In this document: piece by piece, positions 35,573-43,755 of the stretch | How the letters are laid out: each line of letters starts with the position of its first letter | How positions within the stretch are numbered: position 1 is the first letter of the stretch | Origin: Labilibaculum sp. | GTDB lineage: Bacteria; Bacteroidota; Bacteroidia; Bacteroidales; Marinifilaceae | Length of the DNA: 64,000 bases | Direction of reading: 5' to 3' | Assembly (NCBI GenBank): GCA_016342745.1 | Contig: JAEINT010000009.1 | Coordinates: 1-64,000 of the forward strand | The notes under the pieces: model-generated | Told to the model about the DNA's origin: nothing | Seen by the model: the letters and a program-made list of their open reading frames with translations, nothing else | The model's database searches: none | Position numbers and translations under genes: made by a program

Positions 35573-35609
35573 TAATAGCTCGATAAACTCCATATTTATC
35601 GGGCTATTA
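35573..35609. terminator. Terminator between nucleotidase and integrase genes
   Basis: TAATAGC-CGATAAA pairs with TTTATCG-GCTATTA across a short loop. It lies between two convergent genes and probably ends the viperin operon on the plus strand and the integrase transcript on the minus strand. Confidence 0.75.
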
Positions 35610-35622
35610 ATGTTTATTGAAT

Positions 35623-36834
35623 TTATGTCAATTGATACATCCCTTCAATCTTATTCATCTCGTTTGAAATGAGCTTCTCGCTAGCTCTAGCATAGTTCTC
35701 CGTCATTCTTGTGTTGGTGTGTCCCATCATTTTTGAGATAGCCTTAATGTTAAGGTTATTGCCTAAAGTAACCGTTGTTGCAAAGGTATGTCTAGCAGAA
35801 TGAGTACTTAAGTTTTTGTTGATACCACATAGGTCTGCTATTTCCTTTAAATAGGCATTCATTTTTTGATTACTAGGCACAGGTAATAGCTTTTTCTGGA
35901 TCATACAAGTAGGATCTTCTTTATACTTATTAAGTATTGCTATAGGGATTTCAAAAAGTGGAATTTCGAATTCAACTTTGGTTTTTTGTCTTTTACTTTT
36001 AATCCATTGCTTACCATTAATACCTTTTACGATGTGTTCTTGGCTAAGAGATTTTACATCTGAAAAAGCTAATCCTGTAAAGCAACAAAACAAATAGAGA
36101 TCTTTAATAATTTCAAGTCGTTTGATTTCGAAACTTTTCTCCATCAATTTATTCAACTCTTCATCATCTAGGAATTCTTTATCTACTTTTTCCATTTTGA
36201 ACTTGATTTTTGCAAAAGGATCTGATCTCATCCATTCATTTGCTAAGGCGAGATTCGTAATTTTCTTAAAATTCTTGAGATATTTAAATGTGGTATTGGT
36301 AGAACATTTTCGTACTGTTCTAAAGTAATGCTCAAAATCAGTTATAAATTGATGGTTGATTCTGTTTAGAGGTAAATCTTTTAAATTGTATTGTGTTTTA
36401 ATGAAGTCTTGAGTGTGTTTTAAACAGGTTATGTAACGTTCTACTGTTCCTTCTGCCATATCTATGCCAATACGTTTTTCACATCTCTCATTGTGTTTTT
36501 TGAATATACTTATAATGCTATGATCATCATTTTCCTGATTCAAGTATGCTTTTACATTTTTACAATTTAACTCTTCTTGAATTTCAAGATCATTTATGAT
36601 TTTCAAGAGTTTTTCATCCATATAATAAATGTATCGATTGTTTTCCTTTGCCTTAATTGAATTGCCTTTGCATTTACCTTTGTTCGAATCCCAGAATTTA
36701 GAATCTATGCTTCTTTTGAGAGATATGTCTAACCTTTGACCATCAATAGTAATTCTAACGAAGATTGGAGATTCTCCATTTTTCAGTTTAGTAGTTTTTC
36801 GTGCAAAAAATAAAATAGAAGTTGTTTGTCTCAT
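35623..36834 (-). CDS. Tyrosine-type site-specific integrase
   Basis: This 403-aa integrase has an N-terminal arm-binding region (SILFFARKTTKLKNGESPIF), a core SAM-like domain (~105-200) and a catalytic domain with His345-x-x-Arg348 (STHSARHTF), His372 (MMGHTNT) and Tyr381 (MTENYARA). The first catalytic Arg is missing: the usual TGLR position is Ala256 (FTGLAFSDV), as also known in IntDOT-like Bacteroidota integrases. It faces leftward with its start 253 bp from the right direct repeat, the usual position of an integrase next to its attachment site. It is almost certainly responsible for integration of this island, or of its right half. Confidence 0.93.
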   Translation of the reverse strand: MRQTTSILFFARKTTKLKNGESPIFVRITIDGQRLDISLKRSIDSKFWDSNKGKCKGNSIKAKENNRYIYYMDEKLLKIINDLEIQEELNCKNVKAYLNQENDDHSIISIFKKHNERCEKRIGIDMAEGTVERYITCLKHTQDFIKTQYNLKDLPLNRINHQFITDFEHYFRTVRKCSTNTTFKYLKNFKKITNLALANEWMRSDPFAKIKFKMEKVDKEFLDDEELNKLMEKSFEIKRLEIIKDLYLFCCFTGLAFSDVKSLSQEHIVKGINGKQWIKSKRQKTKVEFEIPLFEIPIAILNKYKEDPTCMIQKKLLPVPSNQKMNAYLKEIADLCGINKNLSTHSARHTFATTVTLGNNLNIKAISKMMGHTNTRMTENYARASEKLISNEMNKIEGMYQLT

Positions 36835-36937
36835 TTTTACTAGTTTTTAAGTGTTTTAAAACGATTTTCAAAACTAGCAAACGAGTGAATTTTGAGCGGA
36901 GCAAAGGGGTGTATTGCAGTGTATTAGCATCTGTGTG

Positions 36938-37007
36938 AGGTGTAGTGTTTTTCAACTTTCTAATCTACACCTTTCAAAACACCGTAATAATGCACTTTTT
37001 GGTGTTT
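36938..37007. repeat. Inverted repeats upstream of the integrase
   Basis: AGGTGTAG (36938-36945) is inverted as CTACACCT (36965-36972), and AAACACC (36977-36983) as GGTGTTT (37001-37007). Lying between the integrase start and the attachment site, they may be arm-type sites bound by integrase or excisionase, or an operator for the integrase gene. Confidence 0.5.
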
Positions 37008-37031
37008 AATTGCTTTGGTACTAAATGAAGA

Positions 37032-37066
37032 AAGCCTTGTAAACGTTAGGTTTACAAGGCTTTTCT
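37032..37066. terminator. Hairpin at the right island end
   Basis: AAAGCCTTGTAAAC pairs with GTTTACAAGGCTTT (to 37064), followed by TTCTTTCT. It precedes the right direct repeat by ~20 bp, mirroring the arrangement at the left end. Confidence 0.75.
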
Positions 37067-37086
37067 TTCTGTTGCATTTCTGCATG

Positions 37087-37099
37087 GCGGAGAAAGAGG
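37087..37099 (+). repeat. Right direct repeat (attR candidate)
   Basis: GCGGAGAAAGAGG, identical to 16284-16296, continues GAGTAGAAC, a near match to the tRNA-Ser T-arm complement GATTCGAAC. No complete tRNA follows, so the attachment site is a tRNA-like fragment rather than a functional tRNA gene. Confidence 0.6.
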
Positions 37100-37752
37100 G
37101 AGTAGAACTTATTTCTAAAATACACTAAAAATAGGCAATTGTGGAGGTTACGAAAATTGTGTTCACTTGAATGTTCACTCTAGTTTGTTGCAACAATATA
37201 AATTTGAAATTAATAAAAAAGTATACTTGCCACTTTTGATTTAAAATCATTTTCCAATGCAGAAAATTTAACAAAAATCTAATGAATTTGTTCTTGTAGT
37301 TGAGTTGCAAATAAGCTTTAATATATAGTGTGAGTTGCAGTTGATTAAATGCTTATTAGTGTTTGGTTGTTTGTTGTTTAAAATGACTTATTGGAAATTT
37401 AAAGTTGCTAATTACCTGAGTCAAAAATAAGTAAAATCTAATAAAATATTACAGAATTAAAACTTTTTGTGAATCGATAATATTAATCGATTTGCCAACA
37501 GTAATTTTGACAGCTGATGTTTTAAGAGAATTCAAAATTGAACTCTTTTTATTTAATACATTTGATTTTAGCTTCGTTTAAGGTCTCCAATTAGGTATTA
37601 ATCAATTTCATATGATCATATTATTTTCTTTATTTTGATTTTTATATATTATGGGAAACTATCTTTCAATGAAAGGTTTTTAGATGTGTTTGTAGGATAA
37701 TAAAGGTTGATTTCATCATGTTTGATGAAAATTGCATAAAGGAACAAGAAAG

Positions 37753-38301
37753 ATGAATTGCACTCCATTATTTCTCGACAAATTAAAAAAAGGTGATAGG
37801 AAGTCATATGAAAAGCTTTATATTGATTTATTTCCATCGCTAGTTGTTTTTGCCAGAAAATATGTGGGTGATGATAGTGCTAGTGAGGATTTAGTTCAGG
37901 AAGTATTCATTTCTCTATGGCAAAATTCTTCAATGCTAGATATACATACTTCGTTAAAATCATATCTGTACTCAACGGTTCGAAATTCGGCAATCAATTA
38001 TCTCAATAAAAAGGCCGTTGAAGAGAAACGTTTAAGCAGTTACCCAGAAGAAGAATCATTAACAGATGAGGAATTAATCTTGTCTCAAGATGTGTATTAT
38101 CATATCTATAATGCCATAAAAGATCTACCTAAAAAGTCACAAGAAGTCATTCGATTGTCCCTAAATGGTCTTTCAATTTCCGATATTCAAGATGAATTAG
38201 GCGTAAGTAAGAATACCGTTAAGACCCATAAACGCAGGGCTTTTGCAGTACTCCGTGAAAAATTAAAGAAACTTTACCTGTTTTTTTCACCCCTCTTTTA
38301 A
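37753..38301 (+). CDS. ECF RNA polymerase sigma factor (first of a tandem pair)
   Basis: This ~182-aa FecI-like sigma factor has region 2 (LYIDLFPSLVVFARKYV, SEDLVQEVFISLWQ) and region 4 (LSISDIQDELGVSKNTVKTH). I start at MNCTPLFLDKL because it aligns with MKYTPLFIDRI of the second copy. It is followed 93 bp later by a closely related sigma gene, and the DNA after both stops is also alike (TTTTTCACCCCTC, then CTGTCATAGA or ATGTCATAGA), so the whole unit was duplicated. It probably acts with the FecR downstream. Confidence 0.9.
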   Translation: MNCTPLFLDKLKKGDRKSYEKLYIDLFPSLVVFARKYVGDDSASEDLVQEVFISLWQNSSMLDIHTSLKSYLYSTVRNSAINYLNKKAVEEKRLSSYPEEESLTDEELILSQDVYYHIYNAIKDLPKKSQEVIRLSLNGLSISDIQDELGVSKNTVKTHKRRAFAVLREKLKKLYLFFSPLF

Positions 38302-38394
38302 ATTTTCCTGTCATAGAGAAAATTAAGGATAGAAGTGCCTTACTGAGTGTTATATCTTCACTTGTTTTGGTAGGGTACGCATCGATAAAAGAGA

Positions 38395-38925
38395 ATGAAA
38401 TATACACCTCTGTTTATAGATAGAATCAGAAAGAGAGATCAAAAGTCATTTGAACAACTGTATCACGACTTGTTTCCACCCTTGGTTGTTTTCGCTAACA
38501 AGTATCTTAAGGATACTAGTCTTAGTGAAGATATCGTGCAAGAGGTGTTTGTAAAGTTTTGGAATAATAGTTCCGAAATTGATATTCGGATATCACTTAA
38601 GTCTTACTTGTACGCAGCGGTTCGTAATGCATCGATAAATCATTCAAATAGAAAGGCAATCGTGGTTGAGGAGATAAAGGAGGACCTTAACTCAGAAGCA
38701 AGTTCTATTGACGAATTCACAATGCTTTCGCAAGATGTTTACCACCAAATTCATAATGAAATAAAGCTTTTGCCTAAAAAATTACAAGAAGTCATTCGTT
38801 TATCAATGAATAATTTATCCATTGCCGAAATTCAAGATGAGCTAAATGTAAGTAAAAATACTATAAAAACACAAAGAAGAATTGGTTACGCCAGATTAAG
38901 AGAAAGATTAAAGAATAATATTTGA
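38395..38925 (+). CDS. ECF RNA polymerase sigma factor (second of a tandem pair)
   Basis: This 176-aa sigma factor resembles the preceding one over its whole length (YHDLFPPLVVFANKYLKD, SEDIVQEVFVKFWNN, QEVIRLSMNNLSIAEIQDEL). Region 4 is conserved but the linker differs (IVVEEIKEDLNSEASSIDEF against VEEKRLSSYPEEESLTDEEL). FecR begins 51 bp downstream. Two paralogous sigma factors with a single FecR are unusual. They may recognise different promoters or compete for one anti-sigma factor. Confidence 0.9.
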   Translation: MKYTPLFIDRIRKRDQKSFEQLYHDLFPPLVVFANKYLKDTSLSEDIVQEVFVKFWNNSSEIDIRISLKSYLYAAVRNASINHSNRKAIVVEEIKEDLNSEASSIDEFTMLSQDVYHQIHNEIKLLPKKLQEVIRLSMNNLSIAEIQDELNVSKNTIKTQRRIGYARLRERLKNNI

Positions 38926-38976
38926 GAAATTTTTCACCCCTCAAATCAAATTTCATGTCATAGAAAAAAAGAACAA

Positions 38977-40119
38977 ATGAAGCTAGACGAAAATATATCT
39001 AAAATAATTGCCAATCATATTCTTGGAAAAACAACTTCTGAAGAAGATGAAGTCTTGCAAGACTGGTTGACAGATCCCTATAATGAATTGGTGTTTAAGA
39101 AAATTACCGATCAGAAAAGAATAGGTGATGAGCTCGCTCAACTCGATGCAGTTGATTCTGAAAAGTCATATAAAGTATTTAAGAAAAAAACCTCACAAAC
39201 GATCAAATGGCAAAGAGTGCTGGGATATGCAGCTTCTATATTACTACCTTTAGCTATTGGGGTATCAATAGTCGTATTTACTAATAAGGATTTTGACGAG
39301 CAGGAAATAGCTGAGCTCACTCGTTTTGATAGTGATAATATATCGATACTGGCAGAAGATGGGCAACTGTATACCTTAAAAGGCAATGACACTATAGTCA
39401 ACACAAGTCATGCACAGTTTGTTGTTAAGGGCGATAGCATTGGCTATGAAAGCAAATCGGTAAACCTGCCTGAAAAATTGATTTATAATACCATTAATGT
39501 TCCGGCGGGCAAACGATCAACATTTAAGCTATCGGATGGGACACTTGTTCACCTAAATGCTGGAACAACCCTAAAATACCCAACCAACTTTATTGGAGAT
39601 AAGCGACGAGTTGAACTGATTTCTGGTGAAGCCTATTTTGACGTTCAAAAAGACAGTAAGCCATTTGTTTTAGATTTTGGTGTGAATAAGATAAAAGTTC
39701 TGGGAACCAAATTTAATGTGAAAGCATATGACGAAGATGAGAAAGAGTTTGTGACGTTAGAAGAGGGGAGCATTGCCTTGGATAATAGTAAGAATGAAAT
39801 AAAACTGCTTCCTAACCAGCAAGCTGTAATTAATAAGCAAGATCTATCCTTGGATATAGGTACTGTTGATGCTAGCATCTACTCATATTGGCGATCAGGA
39901 TTTATGAATTATAAGGAAGAGAAACTATCAGCAATTTTAAACGACCTCCAAAGACAATATAATATCAAACTTTTTTATCAAAATCAGGATGTGAAGAATA
40001 AGCGATTGTCAATTTCTTTGAATACCAATAAAGAGTTCGCTACGATTCTGAGGGCAATAGAAGCTACCGGAGGTGTCACTTTCGAAATAAATAATAGCGT
40101 AGTTATTGTAAAAAAATAG
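38977..40119 (+). CDS. FecR-family anti-sigma factor
   Basis: This 380-aa protein has a cytoplasmic N-terminus, one transmembrane segment (VLGYAASILLPLAIGVSIVV, ~76-95), a periplasmic FecR domain (NVPAGKRSTFKLSDGTLVHL, ISGEAYFDVQKDSKPF) and a DUF4974-like C-terminus (LSAILNDLQRQYNIKLFY). It follows the two sigma genes and precedes an STN-containing susC, so it should relay receptor occupancy to one or both sigma factors. A small hairpin (GAAGTATG/CATACTTC, 40121-40142) separates it from susC, like the hairpin at 7121-7153 in the first locus. Confidence 0.93.
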   Translation: MKLDENISKIIANHILGKTTSEEDEVLQDWLTDPYNELVFKKITDQKRIGDELAQLDAVDSEKSYKVFKKKTSQTIKWQRVLGYAASILLPLAIGVSIVVFTNKDFDEQEIAELTRFDSDNISILAEDGQLYTLKGNDTIVNTSHAQFVVKGDSIGYESKSVNLPEKLIYNTINVPAGKRSTFKLSDGTLVHLNAGTTLKYPTNFIGDKRRVELISGEAYFDVQKDSKPFVLDFGVNKIKVLGTKFNVKAYDEDEKEFVTLEEGSIALDNSKNEIKLLPNQQAVINKQDLSLDIGTVDASIYSYWRSGFMNYKEEKLSAILNDLQRQYNIKLFYQNQDVKNKRLSISLNTNKEFATILRAIEATGGVTFEINNSVVIVKK

Positions 40120-40190
40120 AGAAGTATGCTGGAACATACTTCCCTAAAAGCTATTAATTATTCATTAATAACCATTTAATATTTTAACCT

Positions 40191-43100
40191 ATGAAAAAAA
40201 ACAAAAAAAGACCTTTACTCAAAAGGAGCAAAGTAATTTTGTTTTCTGTCATGTTCATTTTGTTTAGCATGATCAGCTTTAATGCTGCCTATTCTCAAAC
40301 TAAAGGCAAGTTAATTAAAGTCAACGAAAGCAACATCAATTTAAACGAATTTGTTTGGGAAGTCAAGAAATTGACTGGGTATGAGTTTGTTTGTGATGCC
40401 AATGATTTAGCTAAATACGATAGCATTAGCATCAATAAAGAAGGAACATTAGAAGAGATTCTTGATGAAGTTCTGAAAGATACGGATTTGACTTATTCGT
40501 CGGAAGACGATATATATGTCATAAAAAAGAAAGCGCCTAAGGTTGAACAACCTATTCAACAAGAGCAAAAAGAGCTCAAAGGAACCGTAAAAGATGCGGA
40601 TGGAAATACCCTTCCAGGTGTGTCTGTTGTAATAAAAGGCACAACAGCAGGTGTGGCGACTGATATGGATGGTAGTTATACGATTGATATTGATAATGAT
40701 AATGCTGTTTTGGTATTTTCTTTTGTTGGGATGACCTCACAGGAGATTGTTTACAATGGTCAAGCAGTACAGAATGCTACTTTATTGGCTGATGCTAAAC
40801 AAATGGCTGAGGTTGTTGTAACAGGATATCAAACCATTTCCAAGGAACGTTCTACCGGATCTTTTTCAAAGGTGAGCAGCAAAACAATGGAATCTCGCAG
40901 ATTAAATAGTCTTGCAGATGTTTTGGAAGGTCAGATCGCAGGTTATTCCGATGGAATTATTCGTGGTGTATCGACCATGAATGCCATGGCTTCACCTTTG
41001 TATGTTATTGATGGTTTTCCGGTTGAGAACACCAGCATCGATAATTATGGCAATGTTACAGAAAATGCTCCGGAGCTTAACATGGAAGATATTGAGAGCA
41101 TTACCATTTTGAAGGATGCTGCAGCAGCTTCTATTTACGGTGCCAGGGCTGCCAATGGCGTGGTGGTTATTGTAACCAAAAAGGCTCAAAAAGGAAAAGT
41201 TCAAGTTGATTTTTCAAGTACATTAACATGGAAAACTTACGACTATTATACCGGGAATTTAACCAATTCGGCTGATGTTATTGAGTTGGAAAAAGAATGG
41301 GCAGCCTCTAATCCGGAATTAAATAATGGACTGCTTCGTGCTCAGGCTGAGGCTGACAATCGTCGTAACAATTACAAATGGCCAAGTGCTGGTGTTGATG
41401 TTTTATTAGACCAGTATTCTGGTGTAATTTCAGAAGATGAAGCCAATGTAAAGTTGACAGAACTTGCTTCTAGAGGATATCAATTCTACGACGATGTTGC
41501 CAAATACGCCAAACGTGATTTATTGTATCAACAGTACAACTTAAGTGTGGGTAAAGCTACCGAACTAAATAATTTTAAATTATCGGTTACTTATAAAAAG
41601 AATAAAGAGGAAGATATTTATTCGAAGAATGATCAAATTGGAATGAATATCATGAACTCATTGCAACTTACGTCATGGTTAAAGGCTGATTTGGGACTTT
41701 ACATCAATTACAAAAATGCGACAGAGCAAACATACAATCTTTTATCATCTTATTCTGCTGGGTTTACCGGAAGTCCATACGACCGTTTGGTTGATGACAA
41801 TGGAAACGCTTTAAGCGTTGCTTCTCAAGTTAAAAGGACTGTTCGCGATAATGTTGCAAATTACGGTTTGTACAGTTTAGATCTAACTCCGCTTGATGAA
41901 TTGAGCAGAAAACTGGGCAAAAGGAAAGAATTCAGCAACAGAACCTATGCAAAACTGAATGTAAAGATTTTTCCATGGTTGAACTACGATGCCATGTTTC
42001 AGTATGAATATGGAGTGAACCGTTATCAACGTTTAAATGAACTGGATTCTTATTCAACCCGCACAACCATTAATAAATTTGCGAGCAATTCGGATGGAAG
42101 TGCAGTCTATAATCTTCACAAAGGAGATATTTACTACAATCATAACCATTTTTCAAATTCTTACAATTTCAGACAACAATTAAATCTGAACAAAACTTTT
42201 CAGGAGAAACATCAAATTACATGGATTGTAGGATCGGAGACAAGGCATAGCAAACTGGAATATAATGATCAAACCCGTTATGGTTATGACTCAGATATGC
42301 TGACTTCTCAGTATTTGAACCAACCTTTACTGACGGGCGGCTTTTCCGGTTTGATGAATTCATGGGCTTATTTAAATAATAGTGATCTGGCCAGCCAACA
42401 AGAGTTAGTCAATCGTTTTGTTTCCTTTTATTCGAATGCAGCCTACAGTTACAATAATAAATACACCTTATCGGGTAGTATTCGTTGGGACCGTTCCAAT
42501 CTTTGGGGAACTAACTCAAAGTACCAGAACAAACCATTGTGGTCGGTAGGAGCCAATTGGAACGTAAATAGGGAAGATTTCTTTAATGTGGAGTGGGTGA
42601 ACATGTTGAAACTAAGAACTTCTTATGGTATTGGGGGTAACATTGCAAAAGATGCTGCGCCTTACTTAACAGCCAGTTATTATACCAGTTCCTTAGTTGG
42701 GGGTGTTTATGGTAATATTTCTTCACCGCCAAACCCAAATTTGAGATGGGAAAAAACCACAACGATAAATGCTGGGGTTGATTTTTCTTTGTTGAACAAT
42801 CGCCTGTCGGGTTCTGTTGATGTTTATAAAAAGAAGAGTGTGGATTTGTTAGCCAATCAGCAAGGAATACCTACCGAAGGGTTTGGATACAATACCCTTG
42901 CATTTAATAATGGATCAATGGAGAATAAGGGGTTTGAACTTGCTGTTCAGGCTGATCTTGTTCGTGGAAAAAATTTTTCCTGGAATGCAGGTTTTCTTTT
43001 GGGATACAATAAAAATAAAGTGACCAAAATTAATGTGGAAGCACCTTTTTATGTCTTGCAATTTGATTATCCGCAGGAATTTCCCAGAATGAATAATGCA

Positions 43101-43736
43101 TTTAATGGAATTTATTCCTATAAGTGGGCTGGATTGAATGATCAGGGAGAACCTCAGATTTACGATGTTGATGGGAATAAAACTGCTGAGGATTACACCA
43201 ACATGGACAACATTCATTTCAGTGGCACCACAGTTCCTAAGTATAGTGGCTCCATCATGAATGGTTTTTCTTACAAGAATTTTGATTTATCAGTTTTGGT
43301 GCTATACGCAGGAGGTCATAAAGTTCGTAATACAAACATTCCTAAAATTAATATGGCCGACCCATATGGTTCTGCGATGATAAGTGTAACCAGTAAAGAC
43401 ATTCGAAACAGATGGAAACAAGCAGGAGATGAAAATAAAACGGATGTTCCACGATTACTGTTCTATGGCAATTCTCCTGATTACAACTATTATCGTGAGT
43501 CGGTATACAATTACTCAGATATTCATGTGCTGGATGCCTCTTATGTGAAAATTCACAACATCTCATTGGCTTACCACTTGCCTTCAGAATGGTGCAATAA
43601 ATTAAAATTGGGTAGTGCAAGAGTTCAGTTTAATGTAGAAAATCTAAAGACTTTTGCTTTCGAGAAGAAAGCCGAATACATGTTGGGTGCTAAGGAAAGA
43701 CCCACATTTGTTGGAGGAGTGTATTTAAGTTTTTAA
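40191..43736 (+). CDS. SusC-type TonB-dependent receptor with STN domain
   Basis: This intact 1181-aa outer-membrane receptor has a signal peptide (VILFSVMFILFSMISFNAAY), an STN domain (~40-125, contacts FecR), a carboxypeptidase-like beta-sandwich (GTVKDADGNTLPGVSVVIKG), a TonB box region (MAEVVVTGYQTI), a plug (MASPLYVIDGFPVENT, ILKDAAAASIYGARAANGVV) and a barrel ending in an aromatic residue (FVGGVYLSF). It imports a ligand bound by the SusD partner, energised by TonB. The substrate is unknown. The neighbouring TlpA-like lipoprotein rather than glycoside hydrolases suggests a non-carbohydrate ligand such as peptides or metal complexes, but this is only inferred. Confidence 0.95.
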   Translation: MKKNKKRPLLKRSKVILFSVMFILFSMISFNAAYSQTKGKLIKVNESNINLNEFVWEVKKLTGYEFVCDANDLAKYDSISINKEGTLEEILDEVLKDTDLTYSSEDDIYVIKKKAPKVEQPIQQEQKELKGTVKDADGNTLPGVSVVIKGTTAGVATDMDGSYTIDIDNDNAVLVFSFVGMTSQEIVYNGQAVQNATLLADAKQMAEVVVTGYQTISKERSTGSFSKVSSKTMESRRLNSLADVLEGQIAGYSDGIIRGVSTMNAMASPLYVIDGFPVENTSIDNYGNVTENAPELNMEDIESITILKDAAAASIYGARAANGVVVIVTKKAQKGKVQVDFSSTLTWKTYDYYTGNLTNSADVIELEKEWAASNPELNNGLLRAQAEADNRRNNYKWPSAGVDVLLDQYSGVISEDEANVKLTELASRGYQFYDDVAKYAKRDLLYQQYNLSVGKATELNNFKLSVTYKKNKEEDIYSKNDQIGMNIMNSLQLTSWLKADLGLYINYKNATEQTYNLLSSYSAGFTGSPYDRLVDDNGNALSVASQVKRTVRDNVANYGLYSLDLTPLDELSRKLGKRKEFSNRTYAKLNVKIFPWLNYDAMFQYEYGVNRYQRLNELDSYSTRTTINKFASNSDGSAVYNLHKGDIYYNHNHFSNSYNFRQQLNLNKTFQEKHQITWIVGSETRHSKLEYNDQTRYGYDSDMLTSQYLNQPLLTGGFSGLMNSWAYLNNSDLASQQELVNRFVSFYSNAAYSYNNKYTLSGSIRWDRSNLWGTNSKYQNKPLWSVGANWNVNREDFFNVEWVNMLKLRTSYGIGGNIAKDAAPYLTASYYTSSLVGGVYGNISSPPNPNLRWEKTTTINAGVDFSLLNNRLSGSVDVYKKKSVDLLANQQGIPTEGFGYNTLAFNNGSMENKGFELAVQADLVRGKNFSWNAGFLLGYNKNKVTKINVEAPFYVLQFDYPQEFPRMNNAFNGIYSYKWAGLNDQGEPQIYDVDGNKTAEDYTNMDNIHFSGTTVPKYSGSIMNGFSYKNFDLSVLVLYAGGHKVRNTNIPKINMADPYGSAMISVTSKDIRNRWKQAGDENKTDVPRLLFYGNSPDYNYYRESVYNYSDIHVLDASYVKIHNISLAYHLPSEWCNKLKLGSARVQFNVENLKTFAFEKKAEYMLGAKERPTFVGGVYLSF

Positions 43737-43755
43737 CAGTTAAAACAAGAGAATT

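Larger units (their letters stand above)
16284..37099. mobile_element. Putative tRNA-Ser-type integrative island carrying CRISPR-Cas9 and viperin
   Basis: The ~20.8 kb segment is bounded by direct 13-bp copies of GCGGAGAAAGAGG (16284-16296 and 37087-37099), which match the reverse complement of a tRNA-Ser 3' end. A tyrosine integrase lies 253 bp inside the right end, and excisionase-like HTH plus VirE-N/PriCT-2/VapE genes typical of Bacteroidota mobile elements lie inside the left end. Cargo is a type II-C CRISPR-Cas system and a viperin module. An integrase C-terminal remnant at 31432-31640 suggests two elements joined in tandem. No conjugation (tra) or mobilisation genes are seen, so transfer would need a helper. 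Boundaries are inferred from short repeats, neither of which lies in an intact tRNA gene here. Confidence 0.65.
36835..37752. other. Intergenic region with integrase upstream repeats and the right island end
   Basis: No gene is supported here. The part next to the integrase start holds the inverted repeats at 36938-37007 and the hairpin at 37032-37066, listed separately. The attR candidate is at 37087-37099. Beyond it, up to the sigma-factor gene, the DNA is AT-rich with nothing I recognise. Confidence 0.5.
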
